Assembly (NCBI GenBank): GCA_016717705.1
Contig: JADKFD010000013.1
Coordinates: 1-64,000, forward strand
DNA length: 64,000 bases
Direction of reading: 5' to 3'
From: Rhodanobacteraceae bacterium
GTDB lineage: Bacteria > Pseudomonadota > Gammaproteobacteria > Xanthomonadales > SZUA-5
In this document: piece after piece, positions 60,732 through 64,000 of the stretch
How the letters are laid out: the number at the start of each line of letters is the position of its first letter
Numbering within the stretch: the first letter of the stretch is position 1
Program-made: the position numbers and the translations under genes
The notes under the pieces: model-generated
What the model saw: only the letters and a program-made list of their open reading frames with translations
Told to the model about the DNA's origin: nothing
Database searches by the model: none

Positions 60732-62349
60732 CCGGTTTGACGCCCGCCTTGCCGCTCTCCACCACAAAACGCCCCTGTACCTCGAACTCCGGTTCGCGCA
60801 CATGCACATCCTTGACCACCTGCAGTGTGGCCTGCAGCCGATCGCGCCCGAAATCCAGCAGCGTGTAACCGCGCTGATCCGAGCGCAGTTGATGGATATG
60901 CGGATTGTCGGCGTGACGCTCGCTGTAGTAGCTCTGTGGGCGTGCTTCGGCGGACAGCGAAGTGCCACAGAACTCGCTGGCCACCGGTGCCGAAGCGAAG
61001 CGCTCCGGATCGCCGGGAACGTCGGCGACGACATTGCAATGCAGGTCGCCACCAGCGATCACCGGGTTGTGCAACCGGGCCGCTTGCATATCCGCCATCA
61101 GGCGCTGGCGCGCCAGCGGGTAACCATCCCAGCCATCGGTCCAGGTGCCGCGTTCGGGCCCCGGTTGTTCGTCCATCGGGGCAAACAGGGTTTGTTGGCC
61201 GATCAGGTTCCAGTGCGTCTTGCTGTCGGCAAAGCGCGCCTGCAGCCAGTCCTCCTGCGACTTGCCCAGCAGGGTCTGCGCCGGATCTCTTAGCTCGGTG
61301 CACTGCGTCCACACTTGCGAGCTGTGCCGATTCGGGCGCGGGCAGGGTTGCGGCGTGCGGTACTGGCGGTCGTCGAGCAGGTAGATGCGCAGCAGATCGC
61401 CGACGTCGAAGTGCGTGTACGTGCGCATTTCGCGCGCACGCGGAAACATCCGTCGCGGCATCGGCATGTGTTCGAAATAGGCCTGATAGGCCGCCGCGCG
61501 TCGCAACAGGAAAGCCGGATCCAGATTCTCCGACTGTTCGTCGGCGTAGTCGTTGTCGACCTCATGATCATCCCAGGCGAAAGCCCACGGGCCGAAGCGG
61601 TGCATCGCCTGCAGATCCGGATCCAGCTTGTACTGTGCGTGACGTGTGCGATAGCCGGCCAGCGTGTTGGCCTCGGCGCCGATGTGCCGACGCACCAGAT
61701 CGGTGCCCCACTGGCTCTCGTAGATGTAGTCGCCGAGAAACAGCACCAGATCCGGCGCGTCGCGCTGCATCTGCCGGTAGGCGCTGAAATAGCCGTGCTC
61801 GTAGTTCTGGCAACTGGCGAAGGCGATGCGGTAGTTGGCCAGTGCGCTGCCCGCTGTCGGCAAAGTGTGCGTGCGGCCGACGGCGCTGACCGCATCGCCG
61901 CACTGGAAGCGGTAGAAATAGGTGCGCGCCGGCTCCAGGCCGTCGATGTCCAGGTGCACGCTGTGCCCCACTTCCGGCGCGGTCTCGAAGTCGATCGATT
62001 GGCGGATCTTGCGGAAACCCTCGTCGTCGGCGATCTCGCAGCGCACTGCGATACGATCGTCGCCGGGAATGCCGCCATCGGCCAGCAAGGGCGCTGGCGC
62101 CAGCCGCGTCCACAACGAGAATCCCGTCGGATGCGGATAGCCGCTGGCGACGCCGAGGGTGAACGGCTGGGCGACAAAGCGCACGCGCGGCGCAGCCTGG
62201 GCGAAACCGGTGCGCGTGGCGCCAGCGCCGATGCCGAGGGCGGCGGCAGTCCAGATCGATTGCGCCAGGAAACGCCGACGACCGAGTGGATCGGTTGGCA
62301 GTTGCTGATGACGCGACAGGTGACGCATCCAGTCGGCGAGCGTGTTCAT
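60727..62349 (-). CDS. phoD: Alkaline phosphatase D (PhoD-type), Tat-exported
   Basis: 540 residues. Releases phosphate from phosphodiesters and monoesters in the periplasm. Twin-arginine signal with GRRRFLAQS at 23-31 followed by a hydrophobic run. PhoD metal-site motifs: ASCQNYEHGYFSAYRQM, DLVLFLGDYIYES, AWDDHEVDNDY, then IAGGDLHCNVVAD and the SEFCGTSLSAE segment; an N-terminal PhoD domain (about 60-165, FTLGVASGYPHPTGFSLWTRL) precedes them. It carries Fe3+/Ca2+-type active sites. The stop TAG comes from the adjoining repeat. Confidence 0.92.
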   Translation of the reverse strand: MNTLADWMRHLSRHQQLPTDPLGRRRFLAQSIWTAAALGIGAGATRTGFAQAAPRVRFVAQPFTLGVASGYPHPTGFSLWTRLAPAPLLADGGIPGDDRIAVRCEIADDEGFRKIRQSIDFETAPEVGHSVHLDIDGLEPARTYFYRFQCGDAVSAVGRTHTLPTAGSALANYRIAFASCQNYEHGYFSAYRQMQRDAPDLVLFLGDYIYESQWGTDLVRRHIGAEANTLAGYRTRHAQYKLDPDLQAMHRFGPWAFAWDDHEVDNDYADEQSENLDPAFLLRRAAAYQAYFEHMPMPRRMFPRAREMRTYTHFDVGDLLRIYLLDDRQYRTPQPCPRPNRHSSQVWTQCTELRDPAQTLLGKSQEDWLQARFADSKTHWNLIGQQTLFAPMDEQPGPERGTWTDGWDGYPLARQRLMADMQAARLHNPVIAGGDLHCNVVADVPGDPERFASAPVASEFCGTSLSAEARPQSYYSERHADNPHIHQLRSDQRGYTLLDFGRDRLQATLQVVKDVHVREPEFEVQGRFVVESGKAGVKPA

Positions 62350-62393
62350 CGGTATGACCCAGGCGCGGTATGACGCGAGTCTGCCACGGCAAT

Positions 62394-62481
62394 CTGGAGT
62401 GCGCCGGCTTGCCGGCGCTCTGGATGCTCTTCGTCACACCGGGCAGGTCATCCAAAGCGGTGGCAAGCCACCGCACTCCAG
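62394..62481. repeat. Palindromic dispersed repeat, family D copy 2
   Basis: ctggagtgcgccggcttgcc ... ggtggcaagccaccgcactc cag, the same double palindrome as at 46370. It lies in the gap between phoD and the TetR gene. Confidence 0.85.
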
Positions 62482-62512
62482 AACTGCGCTCGGCAATTTA
62501 GCAAAATAAAAC

Positions 62513-62524
62513 GCACGGTCGTGC
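62513..62524. promoter_or_regulatory. Palindrome GCACGGTCGTGC, likely TetR operator
   Basis: Perfect 5-bp arms (gcacg ... cgtgc) just upstream of the regulator gene, next to a tattat -10-like box at 62525. Eleven of its bases (acggtcgtgct) recur as reverse complement at 63248-63258 at the start of the next gene, which supports its being a binding site. Confidence 0.55.
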
Positions 62525-62528
62525 TATT

Positions 62529-63170
62529 ATGCACGCCATGAACGCTGCTACCGCCCTATCCAAAGGTGCCGCAACCCGCGAATTGATCCTGGCGCGGGCG
62601 CTGGAGATCGCCGATGCGAAAGGCATCGACGCGCTGACCATCGGCACGCTGGCGGATGCCGCCGGCATGTCCAAGAGCGGCGTGTTCGCGCACTTCGGCT
62701 CGCGCGAGGAACTGCAACTGGCGGTGCTGGATGCCGCTGCACGCGGTTTCACCGATGAAGTGTTCGTGCCGGCGGTGCGCGAACGGCGTGGCTTGCCGCG
62801 GCTGCGCGCGATTCTGCAAGGCTGGAAGCGACGCACCCTGCGCTATGGCGAGAGTCGCGCCTGTCCGATTGGCGCTGCGGCCATCGAATTCGATGATCGC
62901 CCCGGGCCGATCCGCGATCGCGTGCTCGGCCATCTCATCCATCTGCGCAAGGAAATCGCGCGGGCGGTGGCGATGGCGGTCGAACAGGGCCATGTGCGCG
63001 CCGATATCGATCCCGACCAGATCGCCTTTGAAGTTCATGGCCTGGTGCTGGCGTTCCAGTTCGAGCTCAAGTTGTTCGGGATCGAGCGCGCGGTTCTGCG
63101 TGTCGAGGCTGCGATCAGTCGCATGCTCGATGCCCTCGCGCTTGCGCGTCCCGAGCCCGTTTCCGATTGA
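62529..63170 (+). CDS. TetR/AcrR family transcriptional regulator
   Basis: 213 residues. Helix-turn-helix region TRELILARALEIADAKGIDALTIGTLADAAGMSKSGVFAHFGSREELQLAVL (about 15-65) is the TetR signature; a ligand-binding C-terminal domain follows (CPIGAAAIEFDDRPGPIRDRV). No clear ribosome-binding site: ATG 62529 overlaps the -10-like tattat, and the next ATG at 62538 is a plausible leaderless start. It probably controls itself and the following alpha/beta hydrolase gene. The ligand is unknown. Confidence 0.87.
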   Translation: MHAMNAATALSKGAATRELILARALEIADAKGIDALTIGTLADAAGMSKSGVFAHFGSREELQLAVLDAAARGFTDEVFVPAVRERRGLPRLRAILQGWKRRTLRYGESRACPIGAAAIEFDDRPGPIRDRVLGHLIHLRKEIARAVAMAVEQGHVRADIDPDQIAFEVHGLVLAFQFELKLFGIERAVLRVEAAISRMLDALALARPEPVSD

Positions 63171-63223
63171 TTGTCGCGCACGAGCGCGTCCATGCGTCGT
63201 CATCGACGCCCAGGAGTAGTCCG

Positions 63224-64000
63224 ATGAGTGTTCAATCGCAACAAAAAAGCACGACCGTTCGATCACCTTCGGTGCCGTGGACGCTGCGTGCTGCGATGTC
63301 AGTGGGCAGTGTGCTGGCGCCGGAATCGACCGCCGAGCGCGCACTGTCCTTGTTCTGCACGCCGATGAGCAGCTCGCGCTCGCGCGCAGCGCGTGCCGAC
63401 CTGTCCGGCGCGCATCTGCAGCGCATCCAGGTGGGTCGCGAGGCGATCGCCACCTATGCCTGGGGCGAGGTGGGCGAGGCACCGACCGTGTTGCTCAGTC
63501 ACGGCTGGTCGAGTTTCGGCCTGCGTTTCCTGCCCTGGGTGGTGATGCTGCGTGATGCCGGCTACGCGGTGTTGTCTTTCGATCAGCCCGGCCATGGCCG
63601 CAACAGTCCGGCGCAGATCACGCTGCCCGGCTTTGCCGACACCGTCGTTGCCGTCGGCAAGCACTTCGGGCATTTCGCCGCCGCCATCGGCCATTCCCTG
63701 GGTGGCGCCGCGATCGCCCTGGCCATGCGCGAAGGCCTGAGCGCCGATCGAGCGATCCTGATCGCGCCGGCCGCTGACGGCGGAGCTGCCAGCCGCCGTT
63801 TCGCCCACGCGATAGCGCTGCCGGAGCATCGGCGCGCGGCGATGCAGCGTCTGCTGGAACAGCGCACCGGCCGCGCCATGGATGCCATGGCGATCCACCG
63901 CGTGGCGCCGCACCTGGCACAGCCGGCGCTGGTGATCCACGATCTGGTCGATACCGACGTGCCGTGGGAAGAGGGTGAACGCTATGCCCGCTTCTGGCCC
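63224..64000 (+). CDS. Alpha/beta hydrolase, C-terminus beyond window
   Basis: Read directly from the sequence: ATG at 63224 with CAGGAG upstream; the frame stays open for 259 codons to the window end. It contains VLLSHGWSS (oxyanion segment, His-Gly-Trp), VLSFDQPGHGRN and the nucleophile elbow AIGHSLGGAA. Esterase/epoxide-hydrolase-like fold; the substrate is unknown. About 54 bp downstream of the TetR gene and with a copy of the operator half at its start, so it is likely under TetR control. Confidence 0.85.
   Translation, partial: MSVQSQQKSTTVRSPSVPWTLRAAMSVGSVLAPESTAERALSLFCTPMSSSRSRAARADLSGAHLQRIQVGREAIATYAWGEVGEAPTVLLSHGWSSFGLRFLPWVVMLRDAGYAVLSFDQPGHGRNSPAQITLPGFADTVVAVGKHFGHFAAAIGHSLGGAAIALAMREGLSADRAILIAPAADGGAASRRFAHAIALPEHRRAAMQRLLEQRTGRAMDAMAIHRVAPHLAQPALVIHDLVDTDVPWEEGERYARFWP

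Overview
GC-rich bacterial chromosome with densely packed genes. Gene content points to a gammaproteobacterium, most likely in Lysobacterales (Xanthomonadales). The clues are the order initiator tRNA - rimP - nusA - infB - rbfA - truB, a Xanthomonas-like type I gap, a TonB receptor, RpfE-type and PlpD-type proteins, and many dispersed palindromes of the 'gtaggagcgcgctcgcgcgcgat' kind. Taxonomy is inferred from gene content only.

Layout. 1-2832 (minus): FAD amine-oxidase-like protein, acyl desaturase and OsmC. 3065-6789 (minus): kbl, an SDR, truB and rbfA. 6803-11632 (minus): infB, nusA, rimP, a terminator and tRNA-fMet with its own promoter. 11896-22461 (plus): gap, then a five-gene envelope cluster (Pla-1/VolA-like lipase lipoprotein, DUF1302, DUF1329, Ycf48-like protein, MMPL/RND transporter). 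22462-23077: repeat island. 23649-28400 (plus): 5-oxoproline salvage operon pxpB-pxpC-pxpA-DUF969-DUF979-pcp. 28550-34400: two ECF-like sigma factors translationally coupled to a very large Ser/Thr kinase with a repeat-rich C-terminal half, broken by about six frameshifts. 34521-37373: TonB receptor. 37539-39165 (minus): aroB-aroK. 39301-43059 (plus): XrtH-type exosortase, epimerase-like SDR, pdxH, a cobalamin-binding-like protein and an RpfE-type protein. 43176-50138: enoyl-CoA hydratase-family enzyme, PlpD-like patatin, cold-shock protein, RRM protein, META lipoprotein, HExxH protein, HutD, SET protein and ComEA-like HhH protein. 50362-58381: peptidases M20 and M28, a nitrilase-family hydrolase, an alpha/beta hydrolase and a DUF2157-like membrane protein. 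58525-62349 (minus): fadH and phoD. 62529-64000: TetR regulator and an alpha/beta hydrolase cut by the window end.

What stands out. (1) The envelope lipid cluster is the best candidate for an incompletely described system: a surface lipase, an outer-membrane protein, a DUF1329 protein, a periplasmic propeller and an RND pump in one run. (2) The pyroglutamate operon joins release (pcp), uptake (DUF969/979) and ring opening (pxpABC). (3) The sigma-sigma-kinase operon is unusual and damaged. (4) At least four families of palindromic repeats occur, and in four genes the repeat edge supplies the stop codon. (5) A 55-G homopolymer and single-base frameshifts in several otherwise intact genes (DUF979, M20, nitrilase, kinase) suggest indel errors in the assembly or recent decay. 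No prophage, transposase or CRISPR array was seen.
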